Part shown: positions 17,474-26,449 of the stretch, in pieces
Layout of the letters: every line of letters begins with the position of its first letter
How positions within the stretch are numbered: the first letter of the stretch is position 1
From: UBA940 sp964464465
Lineage (GTDB): Bacteria; Bacteroidota; Bacteroidia; Bacteroidales; Rikenellaceae
NCBI GenBank assembly: GCA_964464465.1
Contig: CAYXGF010000002.1
Coordinates: 31,185-95,184, forward strand
Length of the DNA stretch: 64,000 nucleotides
Direction: 5' to 3'
Translations under genes and position numbers: made by a program
The notes under the pieces: model-generated
Databases searched by the model: none
What the model saw: the letters and a program-made list of their open reading frames with translations, nothing else
Told to the model about the DNA's origin: nothing

Positions 17474-18861
17474 TGAAATACGAAAAAGTATATTTTCTGG
17501 GCATCGGCGGCATCGGCATGAGCGCCATTGCGCGCTTTTTCATGCATGAGGGGCTCGATGTCGCAGGTTACGACCTGACACGGACCGATTTGACGCTCCG
17601 GCTCGAAGCCGAGGGCGCCGGGATACATTATACGGATTCACCGGAACTTATAGACGTCGGATTCCGCAATCCGGATTCGACGCTTGTGGTGTATACGCCG
17701 GCCATACCTGAGAATCATCGTGAGAAGGCCTATTTCGAGAGCCACGGCTTTCAGATGCTCAAACGCTCGCAGATGCTCGGCCAGATAACGGAAGGCAAAT
17801 ACGTTATGGCTGTGGCCGGAACCCATGGAAAAACCACTACGACGACTCTCGCCGCATGGCTTAACCATGTGTGCACGGGCGGCGGCAGCGCCTTTCTCGG
17901 AGGCATATCGAAGAATTTCGACAGCAATCTCGTTCTCGGCGCGGGGCCGCGCATGGCTGTCGAGGCCGACGAGTTCGACCGTTCGTTCCTCAGACTCACG
18001 CCCGATGTGGCGGTGGTTACCTCGGCCGATGCCGACCATCTGGATATATACGGCACGCACGAGGCCGTGAAGCAGGCTTTCGCGCAGTTCATAGGCCGGA
18101 TAAAGGCCGGCGGCGCGCTGATTGTCAAGAGCGGCGTGGATGTGAGCATAGATAATCCGGATATAGACGTTTACACCTATTCCACCGAATCGGAATCGGA
18201 TTTCAGGGCTGCGAACATACGTCCCGAGGGCAGCGGCCATTACAGGTTCGATATAGTGTGTCCGGACCGGACGATAGAGGAGTGCACGCTCGGAATAACC
18301 GGAAGGGTGAACATAGAGAACTGTGTCGCCGCGACAGCCATGATGTGGGTGGCGGCGCGCAAACAGGACCAAACGCTCGATGACAATCTTGTCCGTCGTG
18401 CGCTTGCCTCATTTACCGGTGTCAGACGCCGTTTCGATATATATATCAACTCGGAGCAGGTGTTCTATATGGATGATTACGCCCACCATCCGCGGGAAAT
18501 TGCGGCCACGCTGCGTTCGGTGCGTGACATGTTCGGCGCCAGGCGCATGACGGCCGTTTTTCAGCCGCATCTGTATACGCGTACCAGGGACCTGCACAGG
18601 GAGTTCGCCGATGCTCTTTCTCTTGCCGACAATGTGGTCCTGCTGCCGATATATCCGGCACGGGAGCTGCCTATCGAGGGCGTGAGCGAGAGGATGATAG
18701 CCGAGTATCTGAGAGTGCCGTGCGTGTTCTCGACCCGGGAGAGCCTGTGCGGGGATTTGGCGGCGCAGGACACGGATGTCGTCATAACGCTTGGCGCTGG
18801 CAATATAGATGCCTGCTGTGAAGATGTGGCACGAATGCTGAGAAACAAATTCGGATTGTAG
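17470..18861 (+). CDS. murC: UDP-N-acetylmuramate--L-alanine ligase MurC
   Basis: First Mur ligase, adding L-alanine to UDP-MurNAc. The 463-residue protein begins MMKYEKVYFLGIGGIGMSA, with the P-loop GTHGKTTTT near residue 118, the EADEFDRSF catalytic segment, DDYAHHPREI near residue 336 and FQPHLYTRT. The ATG at 17470 overlaps the murG stop (ATGATGA); a second ATG follows immediately at 17473. ftsQ starts 3 bases downstream. Confidence 0.97.
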   Translation: MMKYEKVYFLGIGGIGMSAIARFFMHEGLDVAGYDLTRTDLTLRLEAEGAGIHYTDSPELIDVGFRNPDSTLVVYTPAIPENHREKAYFESHGFQMLKRSQMLGQITEGKYVMAVAGTHGKTTTTTLAAWLNHVCTGGGSAFLGGISKNFDSNLVLGAGPRMAVEADEFDRSFLRLTPDVAVVTSADADHLDIYGTHEAVKQAFAQFIGRIKAGGALIVKSGVDVSIDNPDIDVYTYSTESESDFRAANIRPEGSGHYRFDIVCPDRTIEECTLGITGRVNIENCVAATAMMWVAARKQDQTLDDNLVRRALASFTGVRRRFDIYINSEQVFYMDDYAHHPREIAATLRSVRDMFGARRMTAVFQPHLYTRTRDLHREFADALSLADNVVLLPIYPARELPIEGVSERMIAEYLRVPCVFSTRESLCGDLAAQDTDVVITLGAGNIDACCEDVARMLRNKFGL

Positions 18862-18864
18862 CAT

Positions 18865-19953
18865 ATGAAACGTTGGCTCGAAATACTCTGTTCCGCGCTG
18901 CTGCTTGCGGCACTGGCCGTCGTGCTGGTGTTGCAGGGAGTCTATGCGGAAAAGCAGAGGGCGCAAATCGAGGTGAGGCGTGTCCGTGTGTCGGTCGCTG
19001 ACAGTGCCTCCATGGGTGATTTCGTGACTGCCGCAGCCGTAAGACGCTGGATAGACGCTTCGGGCGTGAAATATAATGATATGCCGATAGATGCGGTGAA
19101 TACGCATGAGATAGAACGCAGCATCCTGTCCCACAGTTTCGTCAGGGATGCTCAGGTATATACGGATATGGACGGTACGCTCGGCGTGCGCATCAGGCAG
19201 CGGCGGCCCGTGGTGAGGATATGCACGAGCAACGGCTACGATTTCTTTCTGTCGGAAGACTGCCATGTGCTTCCGGCCACAGGTTCGCGTGCGGCCTATG
19301 TGCCGATAGTTACCGGTGTGGTGTCGCTGCCTTTCCGGCCCGGCGAATGGGGCGATTACGGCACCATGATTCGGGAGCGCAGGGATGATTTCGTGGCCCG
19401 GTATTCGCAGCTCAAAAATCAAAGCGACGAACTGGGTGCGCAGCTGCTTGCCCTGCGTGCCGAAAAGCGTGAGGTTCAGGCCGACAGGCCGTTTCTGTTC
19501 AAGATGTGGGGCAAGGAGAAAAAAGCGGAATTCGTGAAAAACCGGGACTTGCGCCTTTCGGCTCTCGACAGGGAAATCGCTGATTGCATGTCGCAGGCGG
19601 ATGATGCTAAGAAAAAAATGCTCGGCGAGGTCGAAAAACAAAAAAAATCGGAAAAAACATACGAATTCTTGCCTAAACTCCTTACCTTTGTAAAAAACCT
19701 GGCCGAAGATGATTTCTGGAATGCGCAGATTGTTCAGATAAATCTGACAGAGGGCATTGCGGGACATCAGCCCGAAGTGGAGCTTGTTCCTCGTGCGGGC
19801 GCTCATGTCATAAGGCTCGGGCATTTGGACGATGTCGAGGCGAAACTCGACAAACTTATGCTGTTCTACCGCCACGTACTTGATTACGAAGGGTGGAACT
19901 GCGTGCGTTACATAGACCTGAGATTCGACAACCAGATTGTATGTACAAAATAA
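18865..19953 (+). CDS. ftsQ: Cell division protein FtsQ with coiled-coil insertion
   Basis: Bitopic divisome protein that recruits FtsL and partners. The 362-residue protein has a membrane anchor at about residues 7-26, a POTRA-like region with RSILSHSFVRDAQVY (residues 85-99), a beta domain, and the Bacteroidetes-type ending VELVPRAGAHVIRLG...GWNCVRYIDLRF.NQIVCTK. It is about 100 residues longer than usual Bacteroidetes FtsQ because a highly charged, helix-prone segment (about residues 161-268) separates GVVSLPF from the FVKNLAEDDFW block. No frameshift is apparent and both flanks are conserved, so this looks like a real insertion. Confidence 0.92.
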   Translation: MKRWLEILCSALLLAALAVVLVLQGVYAEKQRAQIEVRRVRVSVADSASMGDFVTAAAVRRWIDASGVKYNDMPIDAVNTHEIERSILSHSFVRDAQVYTDMDGTLGVRIRQRRPVVRICTSNGYDFFLSEDCHVLPATGSRAAYVPIVTGVVSLPFRPGEWGDYGTMIRERRDDFVARYSQLKNQSDELGAQLLALRAEKREVQADRPFLFKMWGKEKKAEFVKNRDLRLSALDREIADCMSQADDAKKKMLGEVEKQKKSEKTYEFLPKLLTFVKNLAEDDFWNAQIVQINLTEGIAGHQPEVELVPRAGAHVIRLGHLDDVEAKLDKLMLFYRHVLDYEGWNCVRYIDLRFDNQIVCTK

Positions 19954-19963
19954 TATCTGAGAC

Positions 19964-21463
19964 GTGGAAAAGAGAGACTATATAGTAGCAATCGATTTGG
20001 GTAGCGGAAGCGCTACGATAGCCGTCGGAGGAAAGGATGCCGACGGAAAACTTGATATCGTGGACATAATATCCGAAAAGACGAATGGCCTTTCGCGCGG
20101 TGAAATCGCCAATCGTCAGGAGGTGATATCCGTACTTCAATCTCTCAAAGAAAAGATTCAGGACAAGCATCACATATCTATTTCCGACGCCTATACCGGC
20201 ATCTCCGGAAAACATATCAAATGCACCAATCAGGACTATTTCGTCTTCGTGGGCGAACGCAGCGACGGCGAGATTCGCAAGGAGGACAAACTGGCGCTGC
20301 ACGATGTGATGAACAACGTTCAGGCCGAGGACGGAATAAAGATTCTCGACCGCATCCCGCAGGCCTATGTAATCGACGGGCAGGAGAAGGTCAAGGACCC
20401 TGTCGGACGTTTCGGTTCGCGTCTTGCCTCCACGTTCTGTTTCGTGCTGGGCTCGTGGAAGCCTATCGACAGACTCGAAAAGGCGCTTATGGGCGTGGGC
20501 ATAAAGCCTGTGCGCACGTTCGCCAATGCGCTGCTCTCAGCCCAGGCCGTTGCGACGGCCGATGAGAAGGAGATGGGTGTGGCGGTTCTCGATATCGGTG
20601 CCGGAACCTCCGACCTGTGTATTTACTACGACGATTCGGTGCGTTTCGTGCGCGGTATTCCTTTCGGCGCGTCGGACATAAACAACGATATCAAGCAGCA
20701 GGGTATTCTGGAACGTCACGTCGAGAAGCTGAAAACTCAGTTCGGCCGTGCGATGGCCGATAATATGGAGAAGGACCAGCTTATCGTTATCTCCGAGAGC
20801 AAGGGCAAGGACAAGAAAAAGATATCGCAGAAGAATCTGGCCATAATAATCGAGAACCGGCTCAAAGACATAATCGATTTCGTGCGCGAGGAGATTGCCG
20901 ACTCCGGTTATGCCGACAGGCTCGGAGCCGGACTGGTTCTTACGGGAGGATGTACGCGTCTGCCCGATATAGATGCGCTTTTCCGTCGCGAGCTCGGCAT
21001 GGAGGTGCGTCTGGCTTCTCCCGACGTATATGTGAACGAACGCAGCAAGGCTCTGGCGGCCAATCCGGAATATGCCTCTGTCATAGGCATGCTTCTTCGG
21101 GTTATGGAGAGCGGACAGCCTAATAACGTAGAGGTGTTTGCCTCTGCGAATCCATTCGCGGCCCCCGAGCGCAAGCCTGTCGAAAGACCTGCGGTGCGTC
21201 CCGTGGTAAGACAGCAGCCGGTGGTGCCGCCTGCACCAATCGAACCCGCACCTCAGAACATATCATCCGGATGGGGCAGGACCGAGAGCGTGGAGAAACA
21301 GGAAGAACCGCAGCCCGAGCCGCAGCCTGAAAAAATCCAGCCTCGGTATGCTGACGAGGAGAAAAAGCGCAGGGAGAAGAAGTTAGGCGGTTTTTTTAAC
21401 AAGCTGAAAAACATTGGAGCCGGTTTCTTCGAATCGCTCGACGACGAGGAAGAGGAGATTTAA
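19964..21463 (+). CDS. ftsA: Cell division protein FtsA
   Basis: Actin-like ATPase that tethers FtsZ filaments to the membrane. The 499-residue protein has the phosphate-1 loop IVAIDLGSGSATIAVG near residue 7, the phosphate-2 motif VLDIGAGTSDLCIY near residue 209 and an LTGGCTRLPDI adenosine motif near 325. The C-terminus is extended by a Pro/Glu-rich linker (about residues 395-470) followed by a basic, amphipathic segment GGFFNKLKNIGAGFFESL that probably binds the membrane. The start is GTG at 19964; no closer ATG gives the conserved N-terminus. Confidence 0.95.
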   Translation: MEKRDYIVAIDLGSGSATIAVGGKDADGKLDIVDIISEKTNGLSRGEIANRQEVISVLQSLKEKIQDKHHISISDAYTGISGKHIKCTNQDYFVFVGERSDGEIRKEDKLALHDVMNNVQAEDGIKILDRIPQAYVIDGQEKVKDPVGRFGSRLASTFCFVLGSWKPIDRLEKALMGVGIKPVRTFANALLSAQAVATADEKEMGVAVLDIGAGTSDLCIYYDDSVRFVRGIPFGASDINNDIKQQGILERHVEKLKTQFGRAMADNMEKDQLIVISESKGKDKKKISQKNLAIIIENRLKDIIDFVREEIADSGYADRLGAGLVLTGGCTRLPDIDALFRRELGMEVRLASPDVYVNERSKALAANPEYASVIGMLLRVMESGQPNNVEVFASANPFAAPERKPVERPAVRPVVRQQPVVPPAPIEPAPQNISSGWGRTESVEKQEEPQPEPQPEKIQPRYADEEKKRREKKLGGFFNKLKNIGAGFFESLDDEEEEI

Positions 21464-21485
21464 TTTTCATCGTGGGGACTCTTTT

Positions 21486-22835
21486 ATGAAGGACAATATT
21501 TTCGAAACACTCGACATAGAACAAATCACGCATTCCATCATCATGGTTGCCGGTGTCGGCGGAGCGGGAGGCAACGCTCTGAACCATATGGTGGAGATGG
21601 GTATCAACGATGTCACTTTTCTGGCGTGCAATACCGACCGTCAGGCTCTGGACCACAGCGATGCCGGACTGAAAATACAGCTCGGCGAGGGTCTCGGTGC
21701 CGGCAACGACCCGGAAAAGGGACGTCAGGCCGCTCTGGAAAGCCTGGATGACATTTTCTCGATGCTTCGTCATGAGGGAACCCGCATGCTGTTCATTACA
21801 GCCGGAATGGGCGGTGGAACCGGTACCGGTGCGTCGCCTATTATAGCCAAGGCTGCGCGTGAGCTGGATATTCTGACCGTGGCAATCGTCACCACGCCGT
21901 TCTCGGACGAGGGAAACCGGCGCATACGTCAGGCGCAGGAGGGACTGGAAGAGCTTAAACAGTATACCGACTCGCTGCTGGTGCTCAACAACGACAGTCT
22001 GGTGGACCTGTACGGCGATTTGTCGATAGACGACGGATTCAACAAGGCAAACGATATTCTGGCCAATGCTGTCAAGGGTATCGCGGAAATCATCACCGGT
22101 CACGGTAAGGTGAATGTCGACTTCGCCGATATAAAGTCTGTGATGACGGACAGCGGCCGCGCCCTTATGGGAACGGCTCGTGCGGGTGGACCGGACCGTG
22201 CTCAGCGTGTGGCCGAGGAGGTTCTCAACTCTCCGTTGCTGAACAATATAGATATTTCCGGAGCGAAGAACATTCTGCTCAACATTTACGATGACGAACA
22301 GAGCGGGCATACCGTTACGATGAACGAGGCCCGTTACATTCGCGGATACTTGCAGGAGAAGACCGGGAATACGGCCAATATAATATGGGGTAACGCTCAC
22401 AAGCCGCTGGGCGAGGATTTGGAAATAGCTGTTTTCATTACGGGACTCAGCGACGGCGTGCAGGATATAAAGCCGCTCGAAGTGTCTTCCGTGCAGTCGG
22501 AAAGCCGGTCTGTGCAGTCCGCTCAGGACTATCTGCCGCAGGGAGGACCGGCCGAGGGTCATATCGTTATAGATTCAGTGGAGGCGGATGACGGTGTAGA
22601 TGATGCGTCGGAACCAGGAGTTCGTGACAATGTCATAAGATGGCGCGGCAGGGACCGTTACGAGAATATAGACTATATAGTCAAGACGCCTGCATGGGAA
22701 CGCAACAAGGTCAAGTTCGTGCCCGTCAGCGATAATTCGCGTTCTGCGGGCAAGGTAGCTCTCGACAGAACTTCCTCTCAGACTCCGCCGCAGGAGCCCG
22801 ACAAGAGGGAAAATTCTCTTTTCGATAATTTTTAA
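21486..22835 (+). CDS. ftsZ: Cell division protein FtsZ
   Basis: Tubulin-like GTPase that forms the Z ring. The 449-residue protein has VAGVGGAGGNALNHM near residue 21, the tubulin signature GGGTGTG at 109-115, PFSDEG at 138-143 and the catalytic T7 loop NVDFADIKSVM at 210-220. A long variable C-terminal linker leads to TPAWERNKVKF (401-411), which looks like the conserved C-terminal peptide (usually PAYLRR-type) that binds FtsA, followed by about 38 more residues. I chose the ATG at 21486 (MKDNIFETLD); the open frame upstream overlaps ftsA. Confidence 0.97.
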   Translation: MKDNIFETLDIEQITHSIIMVAGVGGAGGNALNHMVEMGINDVTFLACNTDRQALDHSDAGLKIQLGEGLGAGNDPEKGRQAALESLDDIFSMLRHEGTRMLFITAGMGGGTGTGASPIIAKAARELDILTVAIVTTPFSDEGNRRIRQAQEGLEELKQYTDSLLVLNNDSLVDLYGDLSIDDGFNKANDILANAVKGIAEIITGHGKVNVDFADIKSVMTDSGRALMGTARAGGPDRAQRVAEEVLNSPLLNNIDISGAKNILLNIYDDEQSGHTVTMNEARYIRGYLQEKTGNTANIIWGNAHKPLGEDLEIAVFITGLSDGVQDIKPLEVSSVQSESRSVQSAQDYLPQGGPAEGHIVIDSVEADDGVDDASEPGVRDNVIRWRGRDRYENIDYIVKTPAWERNKVKFVPVSDNSRSAGKVALDRTSSQTPPQEPDKRENSLFDNF

Positions 22836-22844
22836 TTCTCCCGC

Positions 22845-24134
22845 ATGCACATTCTGACACATATGCTGCTCGAATGGCAGGTGATTGCGATGACGGCGAG
22901 TATATGCGTTCTGCTGCTCGTGTCGGCATTCGTATCCGGGTCCGAGACATCACTGTTCTCTCTCTCCACGACCGATTTGGACAATATAAGGGAGCAGCAG
23001 GGAAGCGCTTCGCGCGCAGTTCTCGCCCTGCTGGATGAGTCGGAGTACACTCTGGCAACGATTCTTACGATAAACAATCTGGTGAATATATGCATTACCA
23101 TATTGTCGGCAAATCTGATTTCCAGGCTGTTCGTATTCGGTTCCGGACTGTGGGAATTTCTGTTCACCACCGTCATCGTTACGTTTCTGATTCTGCTGTT
23201 CGGAGAGATACTGCCGAAAGTCATCGCCTCGAATAACAGAGTGCGTTTCGCCCGTGCCTGTGCCGTCATTCTTTCGGCTCTGAGCCGGATGTTGAGGCCT
23301 GTTTCCGGAATATTGGTGCGCTCGTCGTCCGGTATAAAGAAGCTGGCGTCGAGAAACAAGGAGAATCTGTCGCTCGACGAGTTGTCGAATGCGATAGATA
23401 TTACCGAAACCGATAGCGAGGAGGAGAAACAGATGCTCTCCGAGATAGTGAATTTCGCCTCCACCGAGGTGGAGCGGATAATGAAATCTCGTGTCGACAT
23501 CACGGCCCTCGACGTGGAGGATGACTTCGGCCGGGTCCGCAGAGTCGTTATGGAATCGGGATTCTCCCGTATTCCGGTGTATGAACAGAGCGTGGATAAT
23601 ATAAAGGGAGTGCTGTATGTCAAGGATTTGCTTCCGTATATCGAACGGCCGGACGATTTCGGTTGGCAGGGCCTTATGCGCGAACCTTATTTCGTACCCG
23701 AACACAAGAAGATAAACGATTTGCTCGAAGAGTTCCAGTCGCACAAGGTGCATATGGCCATTGTCGTTGACGAGTACGGCTCGACGCAGGGACTCGTGTC
23801 GCTGGAAGATATATTGGAGGAGATTGTCGGAGAGATAAGCGACGAGTCGGATATAGATTCCTCATTTTATACGCGTCTGGGCGACGGCGAGTTTATTTTC
23901 GAAGGAAAAACGCATCTGGGCGATTTGGAGAAGGTGACCGGTTTGGAGGAGGGTACTTTCGACGATGTCCGCGGGCAGGCCGAAACGGTTGCCGGACTGA
24001 TGCTTGAACTGAGGCATAATTTCCTTAAAAAGGGCGAAAGCGTGACCGCACACTCCGTGAAGTTTACGGCCGAGGAGATAGACGGCCGCCGTATCGAAAA
24101 AATCAAGGTGGTGCTGAATGCCAAAAAACAGTAG
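22845..24134 (+). CDS. gldE: GldE-type CNNM/CBS-domain membrane protein
   Basis: The 429-residue protein has an N-terminal DUF21/CNNM transmembrane domain (three to four spans, residues about 10-150, with FVSGSETSLFSLS), two CBS domains (RIPVYEQSVDNIKGVLYVKDLL and VDEYGSTQGLVSLEDILEEIVGEI) and a C-terminal CorC/HlyC-type transporter domain. GldE was named from Flavobacterium gliding, but homologues occur in non-motile Bacteroidales and may act in divalent ion transport; none of the other gld genes is in this window. It lies 9 bases after ftsZ and overlaps the next gene by 17 bases. Confidence 0.9.
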   Translation: MHILTHMLLEWQVIAMTASICVLLLVSAFVSGSETSLFSLSTTDLDNIREQQGSASRAVLALLDESEYTLATILTINNLVNICITILSANLISRLFVFGSGLWEFLFTTVIVTFLILLFGEILPKVIASNNRVRFARACAVILSALSRMLRPVSGILVRSSSGIKKLASRNKENLSLDELSNAIDITETDSEEEKQMLSEIVNFASTEVERIMKSRVDITALDVEDDFGRVRRVVMESGFSRIPVYEQSVDNIKGVLYVKDLLPYIERPDDFGWQGLMREPYFVPEHKKINDLLEEFQSHKVHMAIVVDEYGSTQGLVSLEDILEEIVGEISDESDIDSSFYTRLGDGEFIFEGKTHLGDLEKVTGLEEGTFDDVRGQAETVAGLMLELRHNFLKKGESVTAHSVKFTAEEIDGRRIEKIKVVLNAKKQ

Positions 24135-24723
24135 CTGGATAGATATAAGGCAATTGTCTGCATTGCCGGATGATTGTGCGCTTGTTTCGGAGCAGGAGCG
24201 TATTGAGGCCGGACGCATGACAAGCCCCAGACGCCGGAACGAATGGCTGCTGTGGCGGGCTGTTGTCAGGGAGCATCTGGGAGCGGATACGGTTATAGAC
24301 TATGACAGCGTTGGTGCTCCGGTGCTGTGCAACAGGAACGGGCATATCAGCGTGTCGCATTGCATGCACGAAGTGGCCGTGATGTACAGTCCGGACAGGT
24401 GTGCGATAGATGTGGAGTCGCTGTCGCGCGATTTCAGCGGAATTTCGAGACGTTATCTTAATGATGTCGAACTTGGCATTGTGTCATCTTTCGGGCAGGA
24501 CGGACTTGCCGCGGCATGGTGCGTCAAGGAGGCCGTATATAAATACATAGGCAGGCCGCAGGCCGGATTGCTGCGGGATATTGCGATTACAGGCTGCGCA
24601 CCAGGGCAGGGGACGGTTACGGTGGATACGCCGTGGACTGAACGTTTGCAGGTGACAGTCCGGTTCCGGCCGTATACTGCGGTTGCCGTAATCGGTATAG
24701 ATCCGGAAGCTGTTTTGCAGTGA
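24118..24723 (+). CDS. 4'-phosphopantetheinyl transferase superfamily protein
   Basis: Transfers phosphopantetheine from CoA to a carrier protein serine. The 201-residue protein is Sfp-type in outline: ISVSHCMHEVAV near residue 80, the metal-binding CAIDVES near 99 (normally xGxDxE) and AAWCVKEAVYKYIGR near 138, matching the W/FxxKE(A/S)xxK signature. It overlaps gldE by 17 bases, so the two are translationally linked. The target may be the fatty-acid acyl carrier protein or an aryl-polyene type carrier; the sequence does not decide. Confidence 0.87.
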   Translation: MPKNSSWIDIRQLSALPDDCALVSEQERIEAGRMTSPRRRNEWLLWRAVVREHLGADTVIDYDSVGAPVLCNRNGHISVSHCMHEVAVMYSPDRCAIDVESLSRDFSGISRRYLNDVELGIVSSFGQDGLAAAWCVKEAVYKYIGRPQAGLLRDIAITGCAPGQGTVTVDTPWTERLQVTVRFRPYTAVAVIGIDPEAVLQ

Positions 24724-24772
24724 TTATTCTCTTTCCTTACAACATGCTGTCGTTTTTTTCATTGGCAGCTAT

Positions 24773-24789
24773 GCGACACTTCATGTCGC
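24773..24789. repeat. Perfect 6-bp hairpin in convergent intergenic gap
   Basis: GCGACA (24773-24778), loop CTTCA, TGTCGC (24784-24789). It lies between the convergent phosphopantetheinyl transferase and MATE genes. Neither strand has a T run after it, so it is at best a weak terminator or a processing hairpin. Nothing else is evident in the 150-base gap. Confidence 0.35.
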
Positions 24790-24875
24790 GCGGGCCGCAG
24801 TTTCCGGCGGCGGAATCCCGTCGAGGCGTGTTCCGCAAGCCGCACCCCGTATTTGTGATATTTTGAAGCGGCTTC

Positions 24876-26243
24876 TCAGTTTTTCTCCGCCTTTTTCAGA
24901 CTGCGCATCTGGCGCGTTATCAGTATCGCGGCAAGGAGCGATGCCGTGAAGTCGGCCACGGGCATGCTGTACCATACGCCCGATGTACCGAAATATTTCG
25001 GCAGTATCATGAGCAGCGGCAGCAGAAACAGCATCTGCCGTGTCAGTGACAGGAATATCGCTTTCGGGGCTTTGTTTATATATTGAAAGAAGTTTGAGGA
25101 TACGATTTGGAACCCCACGGCCGGGAAGATTATCATTGCTATACGCATGCCGTATGAGGCGATGTCTATCAGCTGCCTGGCATATGCGTCGTCTCCGCTT
25201 ACGAATACGGAGGCTACCTGGCGGGGAAAGATTTGTGATACAATCAGCGCTACGGTCATCACGCACACGGCCGACAGAGCTGTCAGACGGAATGCTTTTC
25301 GCACCCGGCAGTAGTTGCCGGCCCCGTAATTGTATCCGACGATTGGCTGCATGCCCTGGTTGAGTCCCGCCACTATCATTATGAAGAGCAGTGCGACACG
25401 GTTGACTACGCCGTATGCGCCTACGTATATGTCTCCGCCGTATTGCAGCAATGCCTTGTTTATGAATATCACGACGGCACTCGCGCACAGGTGCAGTAGA
25501 AACGGCGCAAGGCCTATTGCGATGATTCCTCGTATTATCTTTTTGTCGAGATGCAATGAATCGCTCCGGAAATGGATATAGCTGTCTGTGCGTGTGTAAT
25601 GTCTTAGTTCGATGCCCAGGGCCACTGTCTGTGCCGTTACGGTAGCCAGGGCGGAACCTGCGACGCCCCATCCGAATACGAATATGAACAGAGGGTTGAG
25701 CGCGCAGTTGACGCATACGGCCGTAAGCATGACGGTCATGGATTTGCGCGGATAGCCCGATGCACGCAGGATTTCGTTCAGGCTCAGGTACAGGTGCGTT
25801 ACGATGTTCCCGAGCAGGATTATTCGCATGAACTCGCGCGCGAAAGGAAGCGTAACCGGACTGGCTCCGAAAAACAGCAGTATGTCGTCCAGAAAAACGA
25901 GAGCCGCTGCCGACATGCCGCCTCCGAGGATGATGTTCAGCAGTACGGCATTACCCAGAATCTTAAAGGCGTCCTGCTTCCGGCCTTCGCCCATGCGGAT
26001 TGAGACGAGAGCAGCGGAGCCTATACCGACCATCGAGCCTACGGCCGATGATATGTTCATCAGCGGCATTGCAACCGCCAGAGCCGCCAGAGCCAGGGTT
26101 CCGACCCCGTGACCGAGAAATATGGAGTCGATGATGTTGTATATCGAAGACGATGCCATTGCGATGATGGCGGGAAAGGCATATCCGGCAAGAAGCGAGG
26201 ATATTTTTTCCGTTGCGAGATTTTCGGGGCCGCGTTTCGACAT
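24876..26243 (-). CDS. MATE family efflux transporter
   Basis: Multidrug/toxin exporter driven by a sodium or proton gradient. The 455-residue protein has twelve predicted membrane segments in two MatE repeats; the first begins around LLAGYAFPAIIAMASSSIYNIIDSIFLG, with the second repeat from about residue 225 (LAPFLLHLCASAVVIFINKAL) and GLNQGMQPIVGYNYGAG. Upstream in-frame ATGs at 26288 and 26270 are excluded or disfavoured by the promoter at 26286-26293, so the ATG at 26243 (MSKRGPENLATEKI) is chosen. The substrate is unknown. Confidence 0.92.
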   Translation of the reverse strand: MSKRGPENLATEKISSLLAGYAFPAIIAMASSSIYNIIDSIFLGHGVGTLALAALAVAMPLMNISSAVGSMVGIGSAALVSIRMGEGRKQDAFKILGNAVLLNIILGGGMSAAALVFLDDILLFFGASPVTLPFAREFMRIILLGNIVTHLYLSLNEILRASGYPRKSMTVMLTAVCVNCALNPLFIFVFGWGVAGSALATVTAQTVALGIELRHYTRTDSYIHFRSDSLHLDKKIIRGIIAIGLAPFLLHLCASAVVIFINKALLQYGGDIYVGAYGVVNRVALLFIMIVAGLNQGMQPIVGYNYGAGNYCRVRKAFRLTALSAVCVMTVALIVSQIFPRQVASVFVSGDDAYARQLIDIASYGMRIAMIIFPAVGFQIVSSNFFQYINKAPKAIFLSLTRQMLFLLPLLMILPKYFGTSGVWYSMPVADFTASLLAAILITRQMRSLKKAEKN

Positions 26244-26285
26244 AAAGATTACTTTCCGGATTTGAGTCATATACAAACCCGTATG

Positions 26286-26293
26286 CAAATATA
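26286..26293 (-). promoter_or_regulatory. -7 box TATATTTG for the MATE gene
   Basis: A perfect TAnnTTTG on the minus strand, with a predicted start near 26279, gives a 36-base leader to the ATG at 26243. No good TTTG is seen at -33. It decides the start codon of the transporter. Confidence 0.55.
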
Positions 26294-26348
26294 CTAATTA
26301 TGTTTGGTAACTTTTAAGGACCGTTCTGAAATGGCCGCCGAATTTTAT

Positions 26349-26387
26349 CCGGAGGGTGAGGCTTCAAGTCCGAAAGCGTCCTTCCGG
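26349..26387. repeat. 8-bp imperfect hairpin downstream of murB
   Basis: CCGGAGGG (26349-26356) pairs with CCTTCCGG (26380-26387) with one G-T wobble, over a 23-base loop. It lies 63 bases past the murB stop in the direction of murB transcription. It may end or stabilise the murB transcript, but the following sequence (ATAAAATT on the minus strand) is not a clean T run. Confidence 0.35.
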
Positions 26388-26449
26388 TTGGGAGTGCGCG
26401 GTTGGTGAGGGCGTAGAGTGTATGTGTCGTGTGCGGGTAATCGGATGTG

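Noticed and set aside
18865..19953. Frameshift or assembly artefact in ftsQ
   Set aside because: The frame is continuous, both conserved halves are in the same frame, and the inserted segment has normal coding composition.
22845..24134. Evidence for gliding motility or a type IX secretion locus
   Set aside because: GldE homologues occur in non-gliding Bacteroidales and no other gld, spr or por gene was found in the window.
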